Source: Megamerina dolium (lineage: Eukaryota > Arthropoda > Insecta > Diptera > Megamerinidae). Taken from it: 64,000 nucleotides of DNA. The stretch lies in NCBI GenBank assembly GCA_963854835.1, contig OY978525.1:110676417-110740416 (forward strand). The letters are read 5' to 3'. The notes beneath the pieces were generated by a model, which saw only the letters and a list, made by a program, of their open reading frames with translations, was not told the DNA's origin and searched no databases. Each line of letters opens with the position of its first letter. Within the stretch, counting starts at the first letter, position 1. A program made the position numbers and the translations under genes. Positions 34,703-45,462 of the stretch are shown here, piece after piece.

Positions 34703-34830
34703 CCATGCGTTGGAAATGTCTCAAGAGGAATGGAAAAACTGCTATGACAAATGGTTTGAATGAATGCAAAAGTGCATTGATCACCATGGTGAATATTTTG
34801 AAAAAGAATAAAACTGTTTTCATTTAAAAT
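34703..34830 (+). pseudogene. mariner transposase C-terminus, right part of the gene cut by H4
   Basis: HALEMSQEEWKNCYDKWFE, a stop in place of Arg, then MQKCIDHHGEYFEKE and a stop. This is the classic mariner C-terminus and completes the fragment at 32,830-33,108. Confidence 0.85.
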
Positions 34831-35284
34831 GTTTATTTTATTTGCTATTCCCGAAATATAAGGTATAGTTTTAATTTTTCAGTACTAGTTATGCTCAAAA
34901 ATTTAAACTACAAAAAGTGTAATTAACTCCTTGCTACATACTACTTATCTAGTGGTGAAAATTGGTAGCGAAAGCTGGAAAATTGAAACATACGAGACTA
35001 GCTAAACTAGCTTTTAGAAGTCACTTATGAGTTACCACTGTTTCAAAATATTGTAATTTTAAAAAAATCTTCAGCAGAATTTATAATAAAACAATTGGGC
35101 AATATTATGAATTTGTTTTAATCATTTGATGTATTTGTTGTGGCACGATCAGTGACAAAAATAATGCAAAATTGATACAAAAAAATTATATTTAAAAAGT
35201 AGCAAGTGCCATCAGTGTGGTTGGCAAAAGAGAATGTCTTGCTTTCACTCCGTGAAGAATATTTGGTCACTATTATTCGATTGG
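34831..35284. other. AT-rich sequence, possible arm of a larger inverted repeat
   Basis: The stretch near 34,880-34,915 (CAGTACTAGTTATGC and AATTTAAACTAC) resembles the inverse of about 36,185-36,222. The match is patchy and I assign no element. Confidence 0.3.
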
Positions 35285-35625
35285 TTGCCGTGGCTCAGCA
35301 GTTAGTGCATTGGCCTTCTGATCTGTAGGTTGTGGGTTCAACCTCCGGCTGAAGCATAAATTTTATATCGAAAAGATTTTTCTTTCGAACGGAATCCACC
35401 TATCGGCAAGCAATTGGCAATTCTTCCGGCAGTAACAATTTGCTATGGAGAAGCTTCTAAAAGATCTCTGTGACAAGGCTAAAAAAAAGTGATATCACAA
35501 GGTTTACGCCGTTCGGAGCCGGCTAAAATAAGTAGGTCCCTTCTAGTACTGTCGAAAATTTAACACTTACAACAGTACTAGCAGAGAGGCTCGATCAAAG
35601 AGCCTTTTGGGGCTTATAAGTGTCA
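35285..35625 (+). mobile_element. tRNA-derived SINE, copy S2
   Basis: It starts TTGCCGTGGCTCAGCAGTTA (A-box-like) and has GTGGGTTCAACCTCCGGC (B-box-like) about 35 bp on. It then shares the family body with S1: GAAAAGATTTTTCTTTCGAA, GGCAAGCAATTGGCAATTCT, GTTCGGAGCCGGCTAAAATA and AGTAGGTCCCTTCTA, ending with CCTTTTGGGGCTTATAAG. It has no coding capacity. An internal RNA polymerase III promoter is expected from the A and B boxes. No clear target duplication was seen. Confidence 0.85.
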
Positions 35626-35748
35626 CAAAATTATTACACAAATGTGCTTTATTGATGATTTTATTTGAAACCATTTTCACTGTTTATCAAAAGGTTGTGC
35701 TATGTATTTGCATTTCTAAACCCGAATCGCTAAGGGTTCACTAAACTA

Positions 35749-35770
35749 TAAAATAAATAAATAAATAAAT
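35749..35770 (+). repeat. (AAAT)n microsatellite
   Basis: Five AAAT/AATA units. Confidence 0.8.
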
Positions 35771-36553
35771 TTTTTCACTAAACTATTTCCATTTCTTTTA
35801 TTTGCGACAACGATGTTCCTCTGTTTTCATAGCTTTCTTCCAAAAAATGTTGTATTAATCATATTACACGTTCTTTTTTTGAAACTCTATAAGTTAAAAT
35901 AGTTTGCTGAATGCGAATATGTCCCCACACGATATTGTTTTCATTGGCGAACATTCATAAATGCAACGATATTTAAATAAAAACAAACGACAATGTACTT
36001 TTTGACAAATAAACCAACAAAAAACTTATTTCCAGCACCTTAATGCCCTTAATAGCATGCTTATAAAAACTTAAACTAATACTAGAAATTTTTAGTACTC
36101 ACTATTTCTTTTGTTCATATATATTTTCAGCAAATGTTGGAAAAAGCTAGTTTGTGTTCGGTTGCAAAAAGCACTAACTTTACCTCTAACCTAGTTTAAA
36201 CTTTAAATTTGCTAGTACTAGCTTGAACTACATTCTTATTCACACGGTTCCTTGTCCGTAATGTGTCGAAAAGTCATTGATAATTATTTCGTTGAGATGG
36301 AGTTTTAGCAAGAAGTCCCATGGATATTATTTGGCAGATCAGATCTCAATCAGAATTTTTTTTTATTTAAATTTTCTTTCAAATCCATTTTCAAAAAGAA
36401 ATATTCTACAAAATTTCGCAAAATTCTGTACATTTTCATATGCTAATATTTTTGTTATAAATCAAACAACGTATTGTCCCATTTTTCGTACAAATATTGT
36501 TCTCAATTAGTGTTATAAACAAAATTTAAATTAGTATCTCATCTTTTTATGTA

Positions 36554-36984
36554 CGGGGACGGTCCCAGAACTATCCGACCTAACACAGAAAACACAACAA
36601 ATTTGGGTAAATTTTTCTTTAATTCTCAATATGATCTCCTTTTAGCTCTATACACTTTTCCCAGAGATATTCTATAGCCTCGATACCCTGTTTATAGTAT
36701 GAACTGTCTACCTCATTAAAATAGCAATACTGAGACCTTTCAAATGAAAGTATTGAATTATATAACGGTGATCAATTTTTTCCATGTTTACAAATTCACT
36801 GAGGTCGTTAACTTTCGATGACTCCAAAAAACAAAAAAAAAAAAAATACTAAACAACGTGGCGCCTTGAAATTTAATACATATGTTTTATAAGGTTGCCA
36901 CTTTTCACCAAAGCAATTTTTTTTTTCAAACTACTGCCGCTATCTATGTATATGTCAGGTCGGGTAGTTCTGAGACCGCCCTCG
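36554..36984 (-). mobile_element. mariner copy B, internally deleted MITE-like derivative
   Basis: It begins CGGGGACGGTCCCAGAACTA and ends AGGTCGGGTAGTTCTGAGAC then CGCCCTCG, both followed by TA. It is 431 bp against about 1.3 kb for the family. Only the 5' leader with the first few codons and the 3' end remain, joined near 36,728, so it is non-coding. Confidence 0.85.
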
Positions 36985-39646
36985 TATTTATCTTGGTTAT
37001 TTTTATCATATTTGATGCCCCGTCCGTAACTCAGTACAATTCAGTACAATATAACATAAATCTGCCAATAAGTTTTGCATCTCTTACAGATTTCTATTAA
37101 CCATAATATAATTATAATAATAATAGCGATAATTTGATGTTGATTTTTTTTTTTTTTTTTGGAGAAAAATAATATTTTACTCACAAAATAACAATAAAAT
37201 ATTTAGTAATAAATTTGCACTTGAATTTATTACTATCAACAAATTTGCACATTTTTATTTCTTTCTTTTTCATCAATATCAAAATCAATCGAAATATAAA
37301 ATAAAAGAAATTATTGAAACTAGTTAAGCTATAGAACAATTGAAACAAATATAAATAATACAATAACGAAATAAACAGGTGTCATCTACACTTACTGACA
37401 CCAATGGGGTTTTTCCCATGTTCTATTAATGTTCACATAAGTAAGAATAGCAATTCCAGTAGTTTGTTCTTTATACTATACGTATTTATATCTGTTAAAA
37501 ATTTAAAAATAAAAGAATAAAGAAAAAAATAATGCAAACGTCAGAGTAGAAGAAACAAAAAAAAAAACAATTTAAGATGAATAACGAAGCGGATAACATT
37601 CCTTTGTCAGTCATTACGCATTAAAGAAAAAAAAAAAAAAACCGAAATATAAAGAAGAATAAAATATTCTTAAACTACACGCAAAGTTCTACTAGGAAAG
37701 ATATATTTGTATGTATAATTATAGTGGTTAAGACAAAAATAGCATGTTTATTCGTAAAATGCTATGAATTTTGTGTGGTTTTACTCTACGTTCCTCTTAT
37801 GAACAATCTCATATGTATGTCTACCGCTAGCGACCTTGATTATATGGCATACTTTGGTTGTTGAACTTATGTAAAGATAGACGTGATAATAGTGCACTAC
37901 TCACATATAAATATATAAATATAACTTTTTCATCTACACTTATATATATGGGAATAATGTGGTACAGTATCTGAAGGTCATTTAGGGATGTTCTTCTGAT
38001 TTTAACGTAACGTTATGACGGATATGTATGTTTAAGGAATGTGGCCGATGCTTAAATGTGTTGTGTTTACTTCTTAAAAACAATTAAATTAAATTTCAGT
38101 AAGAGCCCATTACGACTATAAAATTCTTACACTCAAAATAGCATATTACAAGCATAATTCCTTGCTTCTTTAACTTCGCTTTGAGTTTTTCTTTGCCATA
38201 ATTGTTATGGTTTTTTTTTTATAATACATACTACATACTGGTTTTTCCCTGGTGTAGTACATACAATACATTAAAAGTTTGTGATTTTATTATTAGCAAT
38301 AATTTTTATTATTTTTAGTCAAATTAATGTTAATAACACTAATAATAATAATCATAATAATAATAATAATGCTGATGATGATAAATAATACATATTGGTG
38401 GTGGTTGTGTTTATGATGATAGCGTTATGCTATAAAATTTCTTTTCAGAAATAATATGTTTGGTTTTATTTATATGTATTGCCTTTGTTAATATTCTTTA
38501 AAATTTATTTAAAAAATCAACAGGAAATCCGTGTTTTGGAAATCATTATGTAATTTGAATGCACGTGTAACAAATTATATGAATATTTGTCATAAATATA
38601 TAAAAATATTAATAAATTGGAAATAGTCTTAGATAAGTTTAGCTGGGAAGCCGATATTTGTTTGATAAATTCGTTTTTTTTTTTGTCGCAGATCCTAATA
38701 CATTTATAATTTATTAGGTCAATCAAAAAGTTGGCGACAACAAAAAAAAAAAAAAAAAAATTATTATAATAATAATTTTTCAATAACCAACCCAACCAAC
38801 GATTTTAAAGTATAATTGTCGACGTTGTCATTCGAGTGAATTTTTTGGAGTTTATGAGCCACCATTATAATTTTGAAAACAAGAACTAATCACAGCCCAA
38901 GTACTAAGTCTGATGTGAATGAGGAACTAATTCGTAGTAAAATAGTTTGTGTACTTAATTAATCGCAATTATGGTATACATTTCTGAGAATACGTTCGAT
39001 CCAACTCGCAACAATGTTGGCCATGTCCATGTGAATGACTCTAGAAAGCCTTGGTATTTGAGAGTTTAACAGTCTCTTCTAGATAACTGATTTTTTCACT
39101 ATTCTATCTAATAAAATAAAATAAAAATATTTAAATTAATAAAATAGTCGCTTCAATTAGCCTTCGAATATGCAGCAGCATTGCTCGCCCATTTTAAATT
39201 CAGCTGTCAAAGTTTTTTATGAATATATATGACAGAAAAGATTCATTAAAATTTTTATCGAGCTTGTCCTTTGATTTCTTTGAAATTTTCTTTCTCAGAA
39301 AATAAATTTTGATAATAATGCAAAATACGGATTTTCCGTGTTTTTTCAGAAAACTTGTTTTGCGTAAAGGACTTTAACTATTCTATATTTATTAACGGGC
39401 TTAATTTTCTAAGATGTTATGATAAGACTACATTAGTCTAATAATGCTATAAATATATTATAAACAGTCAAAATTAAAGTAGTATTGTAACATAAATAAA
39501 GCAATGTGGAATTTTAAAATTTCCTTTTATTTTTAATTTTGTTACTTTTATATTTACAACAATCTACAACTGTTTTACATTACAATACGAAAAATATATA
39601 CATAAAGTATATTACAAATTTTATTGGTATTGATTAAATAGTAATA
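36985..39646. other. AT-rich stretch without recognised genes
   Basis: Homopolymers (37,146-37,160, 37,627-37,641, 38,743-38,760), AAT/TAA-rich words near 38,340-38,390, and no coding-like frame. 38,820-39,080 is slightly less AT-rich but unreadable. Confidence 0.45.
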
Positions 39647-40474
39647 CGAGGGCGGTCCCAGAACTCCCTGACCTGACATATAGATGGCGGCAGTAGTTTG
39701 AAAAAAATTACTTTGATGAAAAGTGGCAATCTTATAAAACACATGTTATAACGACCTCAGTGAATTTGTAAACATGGAAAAAATGGGTCACCTTCACTTT
39801 CATTTCAAAGGTCTCAGTCTAACGAATATTAAAGGGAGTCTGCTCTTTCGTTTACGACCATAAAATATTGGATGGCAGAGTTTAAACGAAGTCGTATGAG
39901 CTGCCAAGTCGAACACCGTAGTGGTCGACCAATTAATGTGGCCACACCAGAAACGGCCAAGAAAATATTGAATGATCGCCGGCTGAAAGAGAGTGAACTA
40001 GGTGGAATTACAGGCATTTCAAAAAGTGCTATACATCGTATGTTGATCGAAAATTTGGAGATGAAAAAGCTGTGTGCAAGCAAGATGGGTGCCGCGTATG
40101 CTCACAATAGAACAAAACCACCAGTTCACATATCCGCTATTGCGATGGCCAAAATCAATGAGTTAAAGCTCGAATTGCTTCAGTACGCACCTAATTCGCC
40201 AGACTTAGCTCCTTCGGATTATTTTCTATATTCAAATTTGAAAAAAATGGCTTAGTGGTAGAAGATTTGAAAACAATAAAGAGGTGGAGTCTGTGGTAGA
40301 TAGCTATTTTAATGAGCTAGATAGTTCATACTATAAAAAGGGTATTAAAGCTATAAAATATCGCTGTGAAAAGTGTCTAGAGCTAAAAGGAGATTATGTT
40401 GAGAAATAAAGAAAAATTGTCCCAAATTTTTTGTGTTTTCTTTGTTAGGTCGGGTAGTTCTGGGACCGCCCTCG
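39647..40474 (+). mobile_element. mariner copy C, internally deleted
   Basis: It starts CGAGGGCGGTCCCAGAACTC after TA and ends CGCCCTCG before TA (828 bp). The open frame 39,872-40,255 fuses the N-terminal helix-turn-helix (ESELGGITGISKSAIHRMLI) directly to the region after the second Asp (PVHISAIAMAKINELKLELL, then PNSPDLAPSDYFLYSNLKKM). The first-Asp block is gone, so the fusion cannot be catalytic. Confidence 0.9.
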
Positions 40475-40549
40475 TATTTAATTATATAATTGTCCTATAA
40501 CAAGATATTTCAACAAGATGTCTCATTTAAAATTTCCCATTATTTTCTT

Positions 40550-41182
40550 AGGTGTCAACATGCAACTGTCATTCGTTGACATTTGACAAAGAAGAACTAG
40601 GAATTTTCAGACATGGCTCGATACTCGCTCGCACAATGCCATGAAATAAATAGTGTTAAAGAAGATTATGATTTCTCAAACAAAATAATTCTGAGTGATG
40701 AGGTTCATTTTCATCTGTCTGGGTACGTAAGTAAGCATTACTGTCGCATTTAGTGCTCCGAAAACCCAAGAGAAATGATCGTACCTACTCTTAATCTCCA
40801 ACGAATGACAGTTTGTCTATTGGCTATTTTTTTTTTTTTTTTTTTTTTTTTGAAAATGATATTGATGCGACCGTTCCAGTGAATGGATTGTGTTACCGGG
40901 CGTTATAGACTGACTTTTTTTGGCCTCTTATCGACGCTATGGACTTGGACGATGTTTATTTTTAGCATTACGGCGTCATGTACCATACAGCTGGTTAAAC
41001 AATGGCTCTATTGTGTGCAAAATTTTTTGGACGTGTGATTTCTCGAAATGGAGACTTTGAGTGGCAGCCGAGATCGTGCGAGGTATCCTTATTAGAATTT
41101 TGTACTTTGGATTAAAATTATATTATCAGCTCTTTACGCAAAAATATTACGGTTTTTTTTTTCTTAATTTAAAATGACACCT
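40550..41182 (+). pseudogene. mariner/Tc1-type transposase pseudogene (FLWGYVK group)
   Basis: It lies between AGGTGTCA (40,550) and its inverse TGACACCT (41,175-41,182). Blocks in order: MARYSLAQCHEINSV, KIILSDEVHFHLSGYVSKHY (first Asp), CSENPREMI, VNGLCYRAL, FFWPLIDAMDLDDV, then the degenerate HTAG-TMALLCAKFFGRVISR and NGDFEWQPRSCE. Deletions removed the N-terminal half and the C-terminus, and a 25-nt T run (40,827-40,851) sits in the middle. Confidence 0.8.
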
Positions 41183-41431
41183 CCCTTTTGTCATAGATAA
41201 CATACCACTAAGTTTAATGAAAACAAAAGTTTATACTACATGTACAGGATGATTTTTGATTTGATTTGATTAAAAAAAAAAACACATAAAATTTAGAGAT
41301 ATGTATTTCAATTTTTTTTTTGAGTCTATAGAACGATGTATATAATTCAATGTTTAAAGATGATTTCATGTAAATGTTGACTGCGACTGCATCTCAAATT
41401 ATATACATACACTGGGCATACTTTCTACAAC

Positions 41432-41537
41432 ATATCGGCCAAACTGAACATGTTTGACAGTAACATGTTACACGAAAACAGTTGAGCTGCCAAAAACAGC
41501 GTTGCCAAAAAGAAAGTTGCTAAAAAAATCACCCTAT
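41432..41537 (-). mobile_element. partial copy of the 117-bp MITE
   Basis: It matches 6717-6814 in the same orientation on the plus strand (AACTGAACATGTTTGACAGT and GTTGCCAAAAAGAAAGTTGC), ending AATCACCCTATA. The left end is altered, so the terminal repeat there is not clear. Confidence 0.65.
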
Positions 41538-41863
41538 ATTACGAATATTATTATTGTCCCAAAAATCAAGCACTGTGATCTAAAATCATGTGTTACTATG
41601 ATCAATTTTTTTGACTGTCTTCATTTACAAAGACAATTTCAATGGATAACATTAATTATTTGAAGAATATTCGACTATTTTTTTTTGCTATTAGTGACTG
41701 GCTGGTTTAGTTTGATGTAATTCATTTATTTGTCTGTTAACGACAGTATTATTAAAATTTTAATCGCTTTTGAATTCGTTACACTTGCCGGCTAATAGAT
41801 TGAAACAATTTATATGTTAGTTATTTTTATGAATTGAAACCTGAAGTAACAAATATGAGTATA

Positions 41864-42418
41864 CATTCTGTCAAATAAGTACCCGGAAACCGGAAATTCT
41901 CATTTTTAATTTTCCCTCTGAGAATATTTCAAAAATTTTTTTTTCCCAGGTTGACACAACTGTCAGCCACTATTCTGTGAATTTTCATTGCTATATGTCA
42001 TTTAGTTTGGTTACGGCGTCATTAGGAACAAGTCAACCTTTTGTTTGCGTTGCGATTTTTACTATGGATAAAAATATCGAACAAAGAGTTTGTGTGAAAT
42101 TTTTGTGTGTTTCAAACGAAATTTCTTGTGCCAAAACGTTGAAAATGCTCAAAAAAAAAACATTTGGTGATTCAACCATGTCGAAAACTCAAGTTTACGA
42201 TTGGTATAAATCGTTCAAAGAGGGGCGAGAAGAAATCGCAGCGCACACAAAACGTTGACTTGATCCTAATGACGCCGTAACCAAACTAAATGACATATAG
42301 CAATAAAAATTCACATAATAGTGGCTGACAGTTGTGCCAACCTGGGAAAAATTTTTTTGAAATATTCTCAGAGGGAAAATTAATAATGAGAATTTCCGGG
42401 TACTTATTTGACAGAATG
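41864..42418 (+). mobile_element. 555-bp long-TIR mariner MITE carrying a transposase N-terminus
   Basis: Inverted arms of about 200 bp: the left starts CATTCTGTCAAATAAGTACC, and the right ends with the complement GTACTTATTTGACAGAATG. TA flanks both ends (41,862-41,863 and 42,419-42,420). Between the arms an ATG at 42,065 opens MDKNIEQRVCVKFLCVSNEI, then STMSKTQVYDWYKSFKEGRE, the helix-turn-helix of a mariner transposase. It stops at 42,258 where the right arm begins. The catalytic domain is deleted. Confidence 0.85.
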
Positions 42419-43489
42419 TACAAATATGAGTCTACATATATGTATTTGTATGAACTTACGAATATTTGTGTGTATTTAGAGACGATGAATATAAAAACCT
42501 GAAATGATTTCTACTTAGAAATAATATAAATTTACACGAGAATGCCTTTTAGCATGTTCGATATTTATTTCAATATACATCGAAATCACATTACTCAAAT
42601 ATGCATAAAGTCTAAATAATTATATGGAAATATGTATTGTATCAAAAAAAAAAAATAATAATAATAATAATAATATTATGTTAATAATATGAACTGCAAC
42701 GAAATAAAATTTATATCAAACACTTGCTCTGATTGTGTTAGATGATATGAATGAAATTATTGTATTACTCGTATATGGCCAATAAGTAGGTAGCACTCAT
42801 ACGTCGTAGCACATACTATGTAATTTGAATGTCAACAAATAATAAACTAGAGCATCTATACAAGCGTTTGTGATATATAGTATTGTATATTAAATAAAAT
42901 CAAATTTTAGTTAATCGAATTAGTAATTTGATCTACATAAAGTGTTCAGTACCAAATATGTAAAGCCAGAAAACTAGCTGGTTATTGTGAGTAGGATCTT
43001 TAATTATTGTATAATTTTTCAATTAATAAAAATTGTTTCTTTCATTTTTTTAACAGCAGAATATTAATTATTAACTAATGTTTTGTTTTTATTTTATTTA
43101 TTTAGTTCAATGATAATCCTTATAAGAATAAAATCGATTTAGTTCAGAGGCAATGAACTTTAATAGTGTTTTTTTTTAGTAGATTTTATCGCTCAAAATT
43201 TAATCATTGAAATGTAAATAAAAATAACACTGTGGTTACTATTGTTATTATCGTTTTTTTTTTAATTCTCTGACTAGGTCATAGTAATAAATTAAATGCA
43301 AGATGCATTTGGCTTAAATGCATTTATATGCAGTTATTTATTGATAATTTTATTATGATTATTAAGTTTAAAATAACAATAATTTATACAAATTTTATAA
43401 GTGGTATATTTAGAAAAGTTACTGATTGCATTAATTTTAAAGTAAAATATATAATAGCTCCGCTCCTAATACTCGCATATCTGTCATAA
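42419..43489. other. AT-rich stretch with an (AAT)n tract
   Basis: (AAT)n at 42,655-42,676. No gene was recognised. Confidence 0.5.
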
Positions 43490-44285
43490 TGAGCTCGTGA
43501 CCAACTATCTTCCAAACAGAAATACATTCCATAGAATTTTGTGCATTTCATCTACATGCCATAGGGCTCAAAGGAGTGCGCATTCTTATTTGCTCAGAGA
43601 GCCAAGCTGCCATCAAATCTCACACCTTATGGGAGTTCTCCTCAAAACCAGTCACCGAATGCTTCCTTATCCTGCGAAAACTCTCTATGCGAAATAAGGT
43701 CACATTATGTTGGGTGCCGGGGCACAACGGAATTGAGGTCAATGCAGTGGCGGACGAACTAGCGAGAGCTGGCTCGTCTTCTCCACTGGCGGGCCCAGAA
43801 CCTTTCTGCGGTATAAGCTAGGCATCGGCCAAAGCTATGATAGAAAAACATTACCACGGCAAATACCTACTACAATGGACAAATTCGACAGGTCTCCGCC
43901 AAGCGAAAACTCTCGTCAGCTTCAATGCAGATTTTAACAAAATTAGCCTTAGCAGAACAATTCTACTCCTAATAACCGTAATGATCTCTCAGGACATAAC
44001 TGGTTAAAATACCACCTCCACAAAATCGGACTATCCTCTGACACGGAGTGTAGACTCTGTCTGAAAGAGGATGAAACATCGATCCACATCTTTTGCGAAT
44101 ACCCAGCCTTGGACAGGCTTCGCCTCAAACCCTTTCAGTTTCCCAACACCGGTTTCAATCATCAAAAGTTCGACAAGATCAATTCTATCCTTCATTAAAA
44201 AGGTAGAGGAGATTCTAGTGTTGTAAACGGGCTTGGGTACAAAAGATCTCGTTTGGTCGCAGTGCACGTAACACTTGTGGTTGGC
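43490..44285 (+). pseudogene. non-LTR RNase H remnant (copy B)
   Basis: Plus-strand order: IFQTEIHSIEFCAFHLHAIG (RNase H, catalytic Glu), ILICSESQAAIKS (the usual catalytic Asp of SDSQAA is Glu here), VTLCWVPGHNGIEVNAVADE (last Asp) and GPEPFCGIS, then stops and frameshifts, then the zinc-knuckle tail (LSSDTECRLCLKEDETSIHI and FCEYPALDRL, 44,030-44,115). It ends with AAAAGATCTCGTTTGGTCGC and AGTGCA. All RT sequence is missing. It is clearly a different family from copies A and C but has the same architecture. Confidence 0.85.
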
Positions 44286-44393
44286 TCTCAGAGGTATCAG
44301 CTGTAGGGCTCATACACTTTAACAGATCTCGGTCTGGTTTCGCGTGGTCCACTATGTCCTTGCTCCAATGTCACGCTCTCTTTTGATTGATTG

Positions 44394-44515
44394 ATGTAAA
44401 AGCTTTTAAAAAGGGCTCTGTGACAAAGCACAGAAAAAGTGAAGTAACAAGAGTTCTACCGTTCGGAATCGGCTAATATAAGTAAGTCCTTCTAATACTG
44501 CGTACTCCGGATAGT
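44394..44515 (+). mobile_element. tRNA-derived SINE, copy S4, 3' fragment
   Basis: AAAAGCTTTTAAAAAGGGCT, CTGTGACAAAGC, GTTCGGAATCGGCTAATATA and AGTCCTTCTAATACTG match the 3' half of S1. The tRNA-like head is absent. Confidence 0.8.
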
Positions 44516-45298
44516 CTCCGCAATTACTAGCTCTCAGTAGCCGTCTAAATAGTGTAGAGGTTTTCGTTTTTTAAACGATTTTGCCAATTTAATCTACACT
44601 ATTGATCTATTTGCAATTTTTATTTATTTATTTTTATTTTTTTTTTTCAAAATATAAATTCAAAGTAAAAAACCAGATTTGGTTCTGAACAAATGCACCT
44701 ATTCATTTTAGTGAATATTGCTTCAATTTTAATCATATTATTATTTATATATTTTTAAATTTTAAATACTTTATTTGAAAACTTGTTTTCTATATTCCCA
44801 TTGGTATAATTTCTATTATTTGCATTTCATATATACATATTGTAAATTATGGTATTATGTATAGATTAGCATAAATTTAACAATTCATAGATAACAAAGT
44901 CATTAAAATAGGTCATAAAAGTGTTTTTTTTTTTTTTTGGGGTATAACAAAAACTACAACAATAGTGTCTACAGTACATGTATATAATAAAGGTTCTAAA
45001 GCAAGTTTTTTTTTTAATAGTCTCATAAAATCATAAAATATAAAAATATTTACAAATTCAATATGAATATTAATTAAGCCCAAATTATATATATAATTTA
45101 AAATAAAATTATTCTTATTTTTTTTTAATAGCTTTGCTCAGTTGGCAAGCAATTGTCTATGCTTCTAATAATAACACAATTTTGCCATTGTAAATGTTTG
45201 TGTCCGAAAAAGCAACAAAAAAGCGGTAACAAAGCCTGGAAGAAATGATGTCACTGGTTTACTGCCCCTTCCGATATAATTTAACACGCAAAACATTA
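44516..45298. other. AT-rich stretch with a diverged SINE relic
   Basis: Mostly AT-rich with T runs. The end (45,140-45,290) holds the SINE relic listed separately. Confidence 0.5.
45140..45290 (+). mobile_element. diverged tRNA-SINE relic, copy S5
   Basis: GTTGGCAAGCAATTG, TAATAACACAATTTTGCCAT, GAAATGATGTCAC and CTGCCCCTTCCGATATAAT follow the order of the S1 body with many changes. The head is not identifiable. It lies just outside the jockey insertion site. Confidence 0.5.
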
Positions 45299-45306
45299 TT
45301 GGAATT
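45299..45306 (+). repeat. target-site duplication of the jockey element, left copy
   Basis: TTGGAATT, repeated at 49,836-49,843. The last two T also count as part of the reverse-complemented poly(A) tail. Confidence 0.85.
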
Positions 45307-45340
45307 TTTTTTTTTTTTTTTTTTTTTTAGCTTATTTTTT

Positions 45341-45346
45341 TTTATT
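45341..45346 (-). promoter_or_regulatory. polyadenylation signal of the jockey element
   Basis: AATAAA on the minus strand, 13 nt upstream of the poly(A) tail. Confidence 0.75.
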
Positions 45347-45462
45347 GAATCTTTCTTATACAAGAAACTAACAATAAGTATTAAAATCTTACAAACTAAA
45401 TAAAACTATGTGATATCCCCTACGTTCCATCACAATTTGGTGAGTCGCGAGATGTAGCAATT

